NCBI GenBank assembly: GCA_003453515.1
Contig: DMLD01000015.1
Location: 13,140-18,837 of the forward strand
Direction of reading: 5' to 3'
Source of the DNA: Lachnospiraceae bacterium
GTDB lineage: Bacteria; Bacillota; Clostridia; Lachnospirales; Lachnospiraceae
DNA length: 5,698 nt
The position numbers were made by a program, and so were the translations under genes. Under the pieces are notes generated by a model, which ran no database searches, was not told where the DNA came from, and saw only the letters and a list, made by a program, of their open reading frames with translations. Below are positions 1-5,698 of the stretch, piece by piece (the stretch's first letter is position 1; the number at the start of each line of letters is the position of its first letter).

Positions 1-176
<176 letters not shown>

Positions 177-1574
177 TTAAAAGTTTCCTCTCGACCTTGC
201 CACCTCCAGCATGATGGCACATTCTACTCTCTTTTTTTGCAGCTCGCAGCCGGTCTCATAGGGAGAATTGATATCGCCGTGCGCATGATAGGCGTTTGCC
301 GCGCAACCTCCCGAGCAGAAAAACTTGGCGAAGCAGCTTTTGCACTCTTCCTTGGCATATACGTTGCACAGCTTGAACTCATCCCGCAGATCAGTATTTG
401 TCACGCCGTCATCCACATTTCCCATGCAGAAGCTCTCCTCGCCCACAAACTGATGGCAGGGGTAGAGGTCTCCCCACGGCGTAACACTTAAGTATTCCGT
501 TCCCGAACCGCAGCCCGAAAGCCTCTTGTACACACAGGGACCGCCGCTTAAGTCTATCATAAAGTGGAAGAAATTGAACCCCCGTCCTTCCTTTTCTCTT
601 TTGAGCATCTCCCTGGCAAGCTCATCATACCCCTCACATATAATAGGAATGTCCTCGGGCGTGATCGCGTAGTCCATGGAAGGATCAGCCACCACCGGCT
701 CCACGGATATCTGTGTGAACCCCTCATCCGCGAGGCTCAGCACATCCTTTACAAAATCCGTATTGTAGTGGGTAAATGTACCCCTGACATAGTAGCGCTC
801 CTCATTTCTCGTCCTTGCTACCTTCTTAAACCTGTCTATGATCGCATCATACGAACCGCCGCCGCCTCTGAACGGTCTCATCCTGTCGTGTATCTCACGC
901 CTTCCGTCTACGGAAAGCACGATGTTGTCCATCTCCCTATTGGCAAACTCTATCACATCATCATCAAGCAGGACACCGTTGGTCGTCAGCGTGAAACGAA
1001 AATGCTTGTCATGGCTTTTTTCAAGCTCGCGCCCGTAAGCGACCAGCTTTTTCACCACATCGAAATTCAGCAGAGGCTCTCCGCCGAAAAAATCCACCTC
1101 CAGATTGCGTCTGTTCCCGGAATTCGCAACCAGAAAATCAAGCGCCTTTTTGCCGACCTCAAGGCTCATGAGCGCCCTGTCTCCGTGATACTCTCCATCG
1201 CCCGCAAAGCAGTATTTACATGAAAGATTGCACGCGTGCGCTATGTGCAGGCAAAGCGCCTTGACCACGGTCTGCCTTTTCTTGAAGTCGATCACGGTCT
1301 CGTCGTAGTCAGATGAATAGAGCGTTCCCTGCTCCTCCATTCTCTTAAGCTCGTTAAAAATATCACGCATATCATCAACAGTCAGCTTCTCATCAGGATA
1401 TTTTTCCGAAACTATGTTATATATCCTATCAAGCTCCGCCTCGCGAAACCTGTCCCTGTCGTTTTCATCCAGCTCACTTAAGACATCAAAAACCACATCA
1501 TCCACCGCGTGAACGGAGGACGAGTTGACATCGAGCACTATATTATAGCCATTATTTTTATAAAGATGCAGCAT
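177..1574 (-). CDS. scfB: SCIFF peptide maturase, radical SAM/SPASM thioether-forming enzyme
   Basis: The 465-residue product is a radical SAM enzyme of the SCIFF maturase family (CteB of Clostridium thermocellum is the studied example). The family uses S-adenosylmethionine and a [4Fe-4S] cluster to link Cys sulfur of the precursor to a residue backbone or side-chain carbon. Visible elements: an N-terminal precursor-recognition-like region (MLHLYKNNGYNIVLDVNSSS, residues 1-20, then VHAVDDVVFDVL); the radical SAM triad C115-x3-C119-x2-C122 (CNLSCKYCFAG); FFGGEPLLN at 162-170; and TLTTNG at 195-200. The C-terminal SPASM cysteines are C355-x12-G368-x4-C373, then C411-x2-C414-x5-C420-x3-C424 and C443. 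C347, C383, C403 and C452 are additional cysteines. The seven-Cys pattern is intact, so the enzyme should be functional. I chose ATG at 1574, where family homology begins and GGAG (1583-1586) lies 9 nt upstream. A TTG at 1616 and an ATG at 1613 are in frame but lie inside a hairpin and add 13-14 non-conserved residues. It lies 84 nt downstream of scfA, presumably in the same transcript. Confidence 0.93.
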   Translation of the reverse strand: MLHLYKNNGYNIVLDVNSSSVHAVDDVVFDVLSELDENDRDRFREAELDRIYNIVSEKYPDEKLTVDDMRDIFNELKRMEEQGTLYSSDYDETVIDFKKRQTVVKALCLHIAHACNLSCKYCFAGDGEYHGDRALMSLEVGKKALDFLVANSGNRRNLEVDFFGGEPLLNFDVVKKLVAYGRELEKSHDKHFRFTLTTNGVLLDDDVIEFANREMDNIVLSVDGRREIHDRMRPFRGGGGSYDAIIDRFKKVARTRNEERYYVRGTFTHYNTDFVKDVLSLADEGFTQISVEPVVADPSMDYAITPEDIPIICEGYDELAREMLKREKEGRGFNFFHFMIDLSGGPCVYKRLSGCGSGTEYLSVTPWGDLYPCHQFVGEESFCMGNVDDGVTNTDLRDEFKLCNVYAKEECKSCFAKFFCSGGCAANAYHAHGDINSPYETGCELQKKRVECAIMLEVARSRGNF

Positions 1575-1599
1575 TATCCAATTCTCCGATACGTTGAAA

Positions 1600-1628
1600 G
1601 AAGGACCTATCATCAAGATAAGTCCTTC
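1600..1628 (-). promoter_or_regulatory. Intercistronic RNA hairpin between scfA and scfB
   Basis: In the minus-strand transcript GAAGGACUUAUC (1628-1617) pairs along its whole length with GAUAGGUCCUUC (1611-1600). This gives a 12 bp stem containing one U-G wobble, closed by a 5 nt loop (UUGAU). It is followed by UUUCAACG, which is too poor in U for a strong intrinsic terminator but could give partial termination. The hairpin lies about 30 nt after the scfA stop and 13 nt upstream of the scfB ribosome binding site, which it does not cover. It is well placed to lower scfB expression relative to scfA, or to protect or process the upstream scfA message. The structure is read from sequence; the role is inference. 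Confidence 0.7.
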
Positions 1629-1658
1629 AATGATCTACAATGATTTCAGTAATGATAC

Positions 1659-1805
1659 TCAGCGCTTTGACTTCTCGCAGGTCTGGTTGCCGACCGTGCA
1701 GGATGTCTTGCATGCTGACTGGCAGGAGGTCTGGCACTCGCCGCAGCCGCCTGTCTTTACGGTATCCTTAAGATTTCTTGTTGTTATAGTCTGTATTCTT
1801 TCCAT
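1659..1805 (-). CDS. scfA: SCIFF six-cysteine ranthipeptide precursor
   Basis: The product is a 48-residue peptide, MERIQTITTRNLKDTVKTGG leading into a core with six cysteines at 21, 24, 28, 32, 36 and 43 (CGECQTSCQSAC, KTSC, QTC). Six Cys in about forty-five residues and the sequence GGCGECQTSCQSACKTSCT identify it as SCIFF, a ribosomal natural-product precursor nearly universal in class Clostridia. Its maturase follows at once. In the homologous CteA the studied crosslink joins, as I recall, Cys32 to Thr37; both residues are present at the same numbers here. Residues 1-20 would be the leader and the Cys-rich part the core. The function is not settled; ranthipeptides have been linked to quorum-sensing-like regulation in clostridia. 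The start is ATG at 1805, with GGGAGG (1815-1820) 9 nt upstream. A longer in-frame start to 1886 is rejected because it crosses the promoter and the kinase stop. An out-of-frame ATG lies 5 nt upstream. Confidence 0.95.
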   Translation of the reverse strand: MERIQTITTRNLKDTVKTGGCGECQTSCQSACKTSCTVGNQTCEKSKR

Positions 1806-1810
1806 CTCAT
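1784..1810 (-). CDS. Eight-codon uORF overlapping the scfA start (tentative)
   Basis: Between the scfA ribosome binding site and its start codon lies another ATG (1808-1810), out of frame with scfA. It reads MRWKEYRL and stops at TAA (1784-1786), overlapping the first codons of scfA. It lies 4 nt from GGGAGG, which is short, while the scfA ATG lies 9 nt away, so ribosomes would probably favour scfA. If used, it would reduce or couple scfA translation. It may equally be chance. Confidence 0.25.
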   Translation of the reverse strand: MRWKEYRL

Positions 1811-1814
1811 GTTT

Positions 1815-1820
1815 CCTCCC
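1815..1820 (-). promoter_or_regulatory. Ribosome binding site deciding the scfA start
   Basis: GGGAGG on the minus strand lies 9 nt before ATG 1805 (scfA) and 4 nt before the out-of-frame ATG 1810. It excludes the longer upstream reading frame as the scfA start. A short palindrome, ACTAT-TCATG-ATAGT (1824-1838), immediately precedes it near the predicted transcription start. Confidence 0.8.
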
Positions 1821-1842
1821 TTGACTATTCATGATAGTATGT

Positions 1843-1871
1843 AGTATATCATCCGTCGTCCGTCGTGTCAA
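1843..1871 (-). promoter_or_regulatory. Strong sigma-A-type promoter of scfA-scfB with repeat-filled spacer
   Basis: On the minus strand a perfect TTGACA (1866-1871) is followed after 17 bp by TATACT (1843-1848, 5 of 6 matches), preceded by TG one base upstream (extended -10). The predicted start is near 1836, giving a leader of about 30 nt. This is close to an ideal housekeeping promoter and implies high transcription of the SCIFF precursor. The spacer contains two exact tandem copies of CGACGGA (1852-1865). The -35 box lies 11 bp after the kinase stop, with no terminator between. Confidence 0.88.
1852..1865. repeat. Tandem 7 bp repeat inside the scfA promoter spacer
   Basis: On the plus strand TCCGTCG occurs twice in immediate succession (1852-1858 and 1859-1865), occupying 14 of the 17 bp between the -35 and -10 boxes of the scfA promoter. 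Loss or gain of one unit would change the spacer to 10 or 24 bp and should abolish the promoter. Confidence 0.9.
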
Positions 1872-1882
1872 GTGCGGCTTCA

Positions 1883-3475
1883 TCACGCTGTGACTGACTC
1901 TACCGCTGCCTTCTGCGCCGCAAGACCCTTTTTATACTTTTCTATGAAAATATCAAAGCCTTTTACGCCCTCGGGATCCGGCTTAAGCTCCAGCCCCTCT
2001 TCGCCGGCAAATACCCTGTTGTCAAGATAGTCGGCAAGGCTCTCTCCGTCCGCCTTTGATACCATATAGTTTGCCAGCACCGCGATACCCCATGCACCGC
2101 CCTCTCCGGCTGTCTCCATCACGGATATAGGTGTGTCGAGCGCGTCCGCAAGTATCTGCTGGGCAACTCCCTTTGTCTTAAAAATACCGCCGTGACCGTA
2201 TATCCTGTCGGCTTCCACGCCCTCTTCCTTGAACAGGATATCGTTTCCTATCTTAAGCGTAGCAAATGCTGAGTAAAGGTGTACTCTCATGAAGTTTGCA
2301 AGATTCCACTTGCTGTTCGGAGTCCTGATGACCATCGGACGTCCCTCGGAAAGTCCTGTTATATTCTCTCCCGAGAGATAGTTATAGGCAAGTATGTCTC
2401 CGCCGTCGGTATCTCCCTTCATGGCTCCCTTATAGAGCGTTCCAAAGATCTGACCCACGTCGGCATCGGCACCGATGGCATCGGCAAATTCCTTAAACAG
2501 TCCTACCCACGCATTCAGATCGGAGGTACAGTTGTTGCAGTGCACCATGGCAACCGCGCTTCCGTCCGGAGTTGTCACGATATCGAGCTCAGGATGCACA
2601 GTCTTCAGATTTTTCTCGAGAACGACCATGGAGAACACGCTTGTACCGGCGCTTACATTTCCGGTGCGCTGTCTCACGCTGTTCGTCGCCGTCATACCCG
2701 TACCTGCGTCTCCCTCGGGCGGGCACATCGGGATACCCGGCTCCAAAGTACCGCTCGGATCAAGCAGCTTCGCCCCCTCCGCGGTAAGTGTTCCTGCTTT
2801 CTCGCCCGCTGTCAGAACACTCGGGAAGATGTCTGATAGCTTGTAGCTTAAGCCCTTTTCGCCTAACAGCGCATCGAATTTATCCTTCATGCCGGCATCA
2901 AACTGCCCCGTAGCGGGGTCTATCGGGAACATGCCCGATGCTTCGCCGACTCCCAGAACCTTCTCACCAGACAGCTTCCAGTGTATATAGCCTGCCAGTG
3001 TCGTCTGATAGCTGATCCTGCTCACATGCTCCTCCTTGTTGAGGATCGCCTGATACAGATGCGATATGCTCCAACGCTCCGGGATGTTGAAGTCAAACAG
3101 CTTTGTCAGCTCACGCGCCGCCTCTCCCGTGATCGAGTTTCTCCACGTCCTGAATGGAACAAGCAGCTCGCCCTGATCGTCAAACGCCATATAGCCGTGC
3201 ATCATCGCGGAAAAGCCTATCGCCTTCAGCTTCTTTATCTTTGTGGAATACTTATCCTCCACATCTGATGAAAGCTTTGCATAGGCATCGTTTAGTCCGC
3301 CCCATATATCATCGAGTGAGTACGTCCAGATTCCATCCTCGTATCTGTTTTCCCACTCATGATCTCCGCTCGCTATAACCTTATTGTCCTCGTCGATCAA
3401 AAGTGCCTTGATCCTTGTAGATCCAAACTCCACACCAAGTATCGCTCTACCGCCATCAATGATCTCTCTGCTCAT
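1883..3475 (-). CDS. FGGY-family carbohydrate kinase, probably a pentulose kinase
   Basis: The 530-residue product is a cytosolic FGGY kinase that should transfer phosphate from ATP to a sugar, most likely a ketopentose. The N-terminal FGGY domain has [15 protein letters not shown] (residues 14-28), the first ATP-phosphate loop. SAMMHGYM (89-96) resembles the QMHG substrate-site motif of xylulokinases rather than AraB-type ribulokinases, and FRTWRN follows at 108-113. PPEGDAGTG (252-260) supplies the likely catalytic base Asp256. The C-terminal domain has [10 protein letters not shown] (272-281), [20 protein letters not shown] (427-446) and [14 protein letters not shown] (457-470), the FGGY C-terminal nucleotide region. 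Length is slightly above the 480-500 of classic xylulokinases. The start is ATG at 3475, with AGGGAGG (3481-3487) 5 nt upstream. An in-frame ATG at 3529 has a poor ribosome site and would run through a hairpin. It lies 77 nt after galE, probably cotranscribed. No isomerase or aldolase is beside it, so the substrate (xylulose, ribulose or other) is open. Confidence 0.85.
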   Translation of the reverse strand: MSREIIDGGRAILGVEFGSTRIKALLIDEDNKVIASGDHEWENRYEDGIWTYSLDDIWGGLNDAYAKLSSDVEDKYSTKIKKLKAIGFSAMMHGYMAFDDQGELLVPFRTWRNSITGEAARELTKLFDFNIPERWSISHLYQAILNKEEHVSRISYQTTLAGYIHWKLSGEKVLGVGEASGMFPIDPATGQFDAGMKDKFDALLGEKGLSYKLSDIFPSVLTAGEKAGTLTAEGAKLLDPSGTLEPGIPMCPPEGDAGTGMTATNSVRQRTGNVSAGTSVFSMVVLEKNLKTVHPELDIVTTPDGSAVAMVHCNNCTSDLNAWVGLFKEFADAIGADADVGQIFGTLYKGAMKGDTDGGDILAYNYLSGENITGLSEGRPMVIRTPNSKWNLANFMRVHLYSAFATLKIGNDILFKEEGVEADRIYGHGGIFKTKGVAQQILADALDTPISVMETAGEGGAWGIAVLANYMVSKADGESLADYLDNRVFAGEEGLELKPDPEGVKGFDIFIEKYKKGLAAQKAAVESVTA

Positions 3476-3480
3476 ATCCG

Positions 3481-3487
3481 CCTCCCT
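3481..3487 (-). promoter_or_regulatory. Ribosome binding site deciding the kinase start
   Basis: AGGGAGG on the minus strand lies 5 nt before ATG 3475 and supports this start over ATG 3529. Its first bases form part of TATCAGG (3485-3491), which can pair with the 5' arm of the upstream hairpin. Confidence 0.75.
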
Positions 3488-3503
3488 GATATCTGATCCG
3501 GCA

Positions 3504-3526
3504 CCTGATAAAGCCGCTTTATCAGG
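3504..3526. promoter_or_regulatory. Perfect inverted repeat between galE and the kinase
   Basis: CCTGATAAAG (3504-3513) and CTTTATCAGG (3517-3526) form a perfect 10 bp stem with a 3 nt centre. On the plus strand it is followed by CATTTTTCTTTAAT, the shape of an intrinsic terminator, yet no plus-strand gene ends here. In the minus-strand message it is an intercistronic hairpin preceded by an A-rich stretch, without a U-tract, 16 nt from the kinase ribosome site. It could stabilise or process the message, stop antisense transcription, or modulate kinase translation. Confidence 0.75.
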
Positions 3527-3552
3527 CATTTTTCTTTAATATACTCATGTCA

Positions 3553-4557
3553 TCAAAAGTTCTCTTTTGCAAAATGCCATGAATCCTCGCACATTTTTTT
3601 CAGATCATACTGTGCTTCCCAGCCAAGCTCCTTCTTCGCCTTTGCGGGATCGGCGTAGCAGGTAGCTATATCGCCGGCGCGCCTGGGCTTGATCTGATAC
3701 GGTATCTTGATATCGTTGGCTTCCTCAAACGCCTTCACTATATCAAGCACGCTATATCCGTTTCCCGTCCCCAGATTGTATACATTTACCTCGTTGGTGC
3801 CGACTACCTTTTCGACCGCATTGACATGCCCCTTCGCGAGATCCACAACATGTATATAGTCCCTGACTCCGGTGCCATCCGGCGTATCATAATCGTTTCC
3901 GAACACCCCAAGCTCGGGCAGCTTGCCGACTGCGACCTGCATGATATACGGCATCAGGTTGTTGGGGATGCCGTTCGGCGACTCTCCAAGCAGTCCGGAC
4001 TCGTGTGCCCCGATAGGGTTAAAGTATCTGAGCAGAACAACGCTCCACTCATTATCCGCCTTCCATATATCCGAAAGTATCTGCTCGAGCATGGACTTTG
4101 TCCAGCCATAGGGATTGGTACACTGTCCCTTCGGGCACTCCTCCGTGATCGGTATCTGCGCGGGATCTCCGTACACTGTCGCCGACGAGCTGAATATGAT
4201 CCTCTTGCAGCCGTACTCATTCATCAGCTCACATAGCTTGATGGTTCCGGATATATTGTTCTCATAATAAAGCAAGGGCTTTTCAACGGATTCCCCGACT
4301 GCCTTCAGTCCCGCAAAGTGGATCACGGCATCAAATTTGTTTTCCTCAAAGACCGGACGCATACTCTCCTTATCCCGAAGATCCGCCTTATAAAATGCCG
4401 GCCTTACTCCCGTGATCTTTTCTATTCGATCCAGCACATCCTCCTTTGAGTTGTACAGATTGTCAAATATTACCACCTCATAGCCACGGTCGATAAGCTC
4501 CACGCATGTATGCGAGCCTATGTATCCCGTGCCTCCGGTCACAAGTATCTTCCCCAT
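3553..4557 (-). CDS. galE: UDP-glucose 4-epimerase
   Basis: The 334-residue product is a short-chain dehydrogenase/reductase-fold epimerase that interconverts UDP-galactose and UDP-glucose with bound NAD. It serves the Leloir pathway and supplies UDP-galactose for surface glycans. The Rossmann loop GGTGYIG is at residues 8-14, the cofactor region continues with FDNL (31-34) and ADLRD (58-62), and HFAGLKAVGES is at 80-90. The catalytic Ser lies in SSSATVYG (123-130), and the YxxxK pair is Tyr150 and Lys154 (PYGWTK). RYFNPIGAH and RDYIHVVDLA, typical of GalE, follow. Length matches the usual 330-340 residues and no key residue is missing. The ATG start at 4557 has AAAGGG 7 nt upstream and only 16 nt separate it from the yajC stop, so the two are almost certainly cotranscribed. 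A galactose-operon partner (galK, galT) is not present, which fits a role in glycan precursor supply as well as catabolism. Confidence 0.95.
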   Translation of the reverse strand: MGKILVTGGTGYIGSHTCVELIDRGYEVVIFDNLYNSKEDVLDRIEKITGVRPAFYKADLRDKESMRPVFEENKFDAVIHFAGLKAVGESVEKPLLYYENNISGTIKLCELMNEYGCKRIIFSSSATVYGDPAQIPITEECPKGQCTNPYGWTKSMLEQILSDIWKADNEWSVVLLRYFNPIGAHESGLLGESPNGIPNNLMPYIMQVAVGKLPELGVFGNDYDTPDGTGVRDYIHVVDLAKGHVNAVEKVVGTNEVNVYNLGTGNGYSVLDIVKAFEEANDIKIPYQIKPRRAGDIATCYADPAKAKKELGWEAQYDLKKMCEDSWHFAKENF

Positions 4558-4573
4558 ATCTACGCCCTTTCCG

Positions 4574-4867
4574 TCAGCTCTCTTCGTTTTCCTTCTCGAC
4601 CTCTACTATTGCATTTTTCTGCATAGGTATACGACAGTTTTTGTTGCTTCCGAATTCCACTATGATCACATCATCACTCGGTATGTCGATAACCACTCCG
4701 TAGAATCCGCTCGTTGTCAGTATTGAGTCTCCTACCTCTACAGCGTTTACCAGAGCAGCGTGCTCCTTTTCTCTCTTCTTGTTCGGACGGATCGCTATGA
4801 AGTAAAATGCTCCTATTATTACCACATATAACGCGATTATTCCGATCGTTGATCCTGCTGAACCCAT
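4574..4867 (-). CDS. yajC: Preprotein translocase subunit YajC
   Basis: The 97-residue product is a small inner-membrane protein that associates with the SecDF complex and helps Sec-dependent export. One transmembrane helix spans about residues 7-26 (IGIIALYVVIIGAFYFIAI), followed by the family signature RPNKKREKE (27-35), which marks the cytoplasmic boundary. The small beta-domain motif VGDSILTTSGFYGVV (45-59) and an acidic C-terminus follow. The start is ATG at 4867, with GGAGG (4875-4879) 7 nt upstream and the hydrophobic helix beginning a few residues later. An in-frame ATG at 4897 is rejected because it would put this ribosome site inside the gene. The length is normal for the family. 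It follows tgt, the common bacterial order, but secD and secF do not appear in the window. It is the first gene of a transcript with a long structured leader. Confidence 0.94.
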   Translation of the reverse strand: MGSAGSTIGIIALYVVIIGAFYFIAIRPNKKREKEHAALVNAVEVGDSILTTSGFYGVVIDIPSDDVIIVEFGSNKNCRIPMQKNAIVEVEKENEES

Positions 4868-4897
4868 TTTTGTTCCTCCATTTTCTTTTATTTCCAA

Positions 4898-4926
4898 GAC
4901 TCCGTCAGGTTTCGCCCGATGAAGTC
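4898..4926 (-). promoter_or_regulatory. Leader hairpin just upstream of yajC
   Basis: In the minus-strand RNA GACUUC pairs with GGAGUC and UCGGG with CCUGA around a CGAAA loop, with a single A/C mismatch between the two helices (11 bp in total, two G-U wobbles). It ends 18 nt before the yajC ribosome site and is followed by UUGGAAAU, so it is not an intrinsic terminator. Its 5' arm carries UUCAUCGGG (4923-4915), complementary to CCCGAUGAA of the upstream rod. Confidence 0.65.
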
Positions 4927-4964
4927 ACGGTTATCTTATTTTAGGTTATCTATACACACCCACA

Positions 4965-5106
4965 GCCAACCGCAGATCAAGTTGTTTCATCGGGATCCGC
5001 TTGCGCCTATTCAAAACCGTAGCGGTGCACGGCTTGAAAATACCAAGCCTGCGCACCGACGCTTTTGACAGTCCCTCTGAAACTAACTTGATTCTGCTCC
5101 GTTGGC
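4965..5106 (-). ncRNA. Rod-like structured RNA: long yajC leader element or independent small RNA
   Basis: The 294 nt between tgt and yajC holds a 142 nt imperfect inverted repeat whose two arms align along nearly their whole length. Helices, outside to inside (plus coordinates): 4965-4970 with 5101-5106 (GCCAAC/GTTGGC); 4976-4989 with 5078-5092 (14 bp with one bulged base); 4992-4995 with 5072-5075; 5012-5016 with 5063-5067; 5024-5028 with 5053-5057; and 5031-5036 with 5044-5049, closed by a 7 nt loop. A strongly asymmetric internal loop has 16 nt on one strand (4996-5011) against 4 nt on the other. It is preceded by a promoter just after tgt and would be transcribed into or toward yajC. A rod with one central asymmetric bubble recalls 6S RNA, but it is shorter than the usual 180-200 nt. 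Other readings are a cis-regulatory leader or a MITE-like repeat, although I see no target-site duplication. I do not recognise a known family. Confidence 0.5.
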
Positions 5107-5132
5107 CGGTTAACGTTGTACCATATATGACA

Positions 5133-5161
5133 AATATATTCTCTTAAGACAGCATAAGCAA
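5133..5161 (-). promoter_or_regulatory. Probable promoter of the yajC leader transcript
   Basis: On the minus strand TTGCTT (5156-5161, three of six matches, with the key TTG) is followed after 17 bp by TATATT (5133-5138, five of six). The -35 box abuts the tgt stop codon. The predicted start is near 5126, which would include the complete rod-like element and give a leader of about 260 nt before yajC. Confidence 0.55.

Positions 5162-5698
<537 letters not shown>

Noticed and set aside
564..1223. Long open frame on the plus strand (219 codons) inside scfB
   Set aside because: It is antisense to a well-supported radical SAM gene, has no family resemblance and no ribosome site; the frame is open because of the codon use of scfB.
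1575..1616. TTG (1616) or ATG (1613) start for scfB
   Set aside because: Both lie in the hairpin and add residues not expected in the family. ATG 1574 has GGAG 9 nt upstream and begins the conserved HLYKNNGYNIVLDVN region.
1659..1886. Longer scfA starting at 1886 (75 residues)
   Set aside because: The extension would cover the scfA promoter and overlap the kinase stop. The conserved SCIFF leader begins at the ATG at 1805, which has a good ribosome site.
2279..2846. Several overlapping plus-strand open frames inside the kinase gene
   Set aside because: They lie in alternate frames on the opposite strand of a complete FGGY kinase, with no domain signature or ribosome site.
3476..3529. Kinase start at ATG 3529
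   Set aside because: It has no good ribosome site and would translate through the inverted repeat. ATG 3475 follows AGGGAGG.
3826..4236. Open frames on both strands overlapping galE
   Set aside because: galE is complete with all catalytic residues in its own frame; the others are out-of-frame by-products.
4868..4897. yajC start at ATG 4897
   Set aside because: The extra ten residues are not part of the family, and the strong GGAGG site for ATG 4867 would lie within the coding region.
4965..5106. Firm assignment of the rod to 6S RNA, SRP RNA, tmRNA or a known riboswitch
   Set aside because: I could not match the conserved sequence of any of these; its length is short for 6S RNA, and only the general topology is similar.

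Overview
The window looks like a chromosomal segment of an anaerobic clostridium, most likely Lachnospiraceae or a close relative. The evidence is a SCIFF peptide with its radical SAM maturase, a pair characteristic of class Clostridia, together with clostridial-looking versions of Tgt, YajC and MreB. Every gene lies on the minus strand. Read in transcription order from high to low coordinates they are: tgt (5' end cut by the window edge), yajC, galE, an FGGY sugar kinase, scfA (SCIFF precursor), scfB (SCIFF maturase), and the first 31 codons of mreB.

The layout falls into three transcription blocks, each led by a recognisable sigma-A-type promoter with a 17 bp spacer placed just after the stop codon of the preceding gene. 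Block 1 begins after tgt at about 5133-5161. It has an unusually long structured leader of about 260 nt (a 142 nt rod-like imperfect hairpin plus a second 29 nt hairpin) and then yajC, galE and the kinase. Block 2 begins at 1843-1871 with a near-consensus promoter whose spacer is almost entirely a tandem 7 bp repeat, and carries scfA and scfB separated by a 12 bp intercistronic RNA hairpin. Block 3 begins at 138-166 and drives mreB. No convincing minus-strand intrinsic terminator separates the blocks, so read-through between them is possible.

Functionally, Tgt modifies tRNA, YajC accompanies the Sec translocase, GalE and the kinase belong to sugar metabolism, ScfA and ScfB make a thioether-crosslinked ranthipeptide, and MreB organises the cell wall. 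From memory, many clostridia have tgt-yajC-scfA-scfB-secD-secF; here two sugar genes lie between yajC and scfA, and mreB replaces secD after scfB. The protein-coding content belongs to known families. The least explained material is non-coding: the rod-like leader before yajC with a mutually exclusive alternative pairing, the repeat-filled scfA promoter, a short uORF overlapping the scfA start, and the hairpins before scfB and before the kinase.
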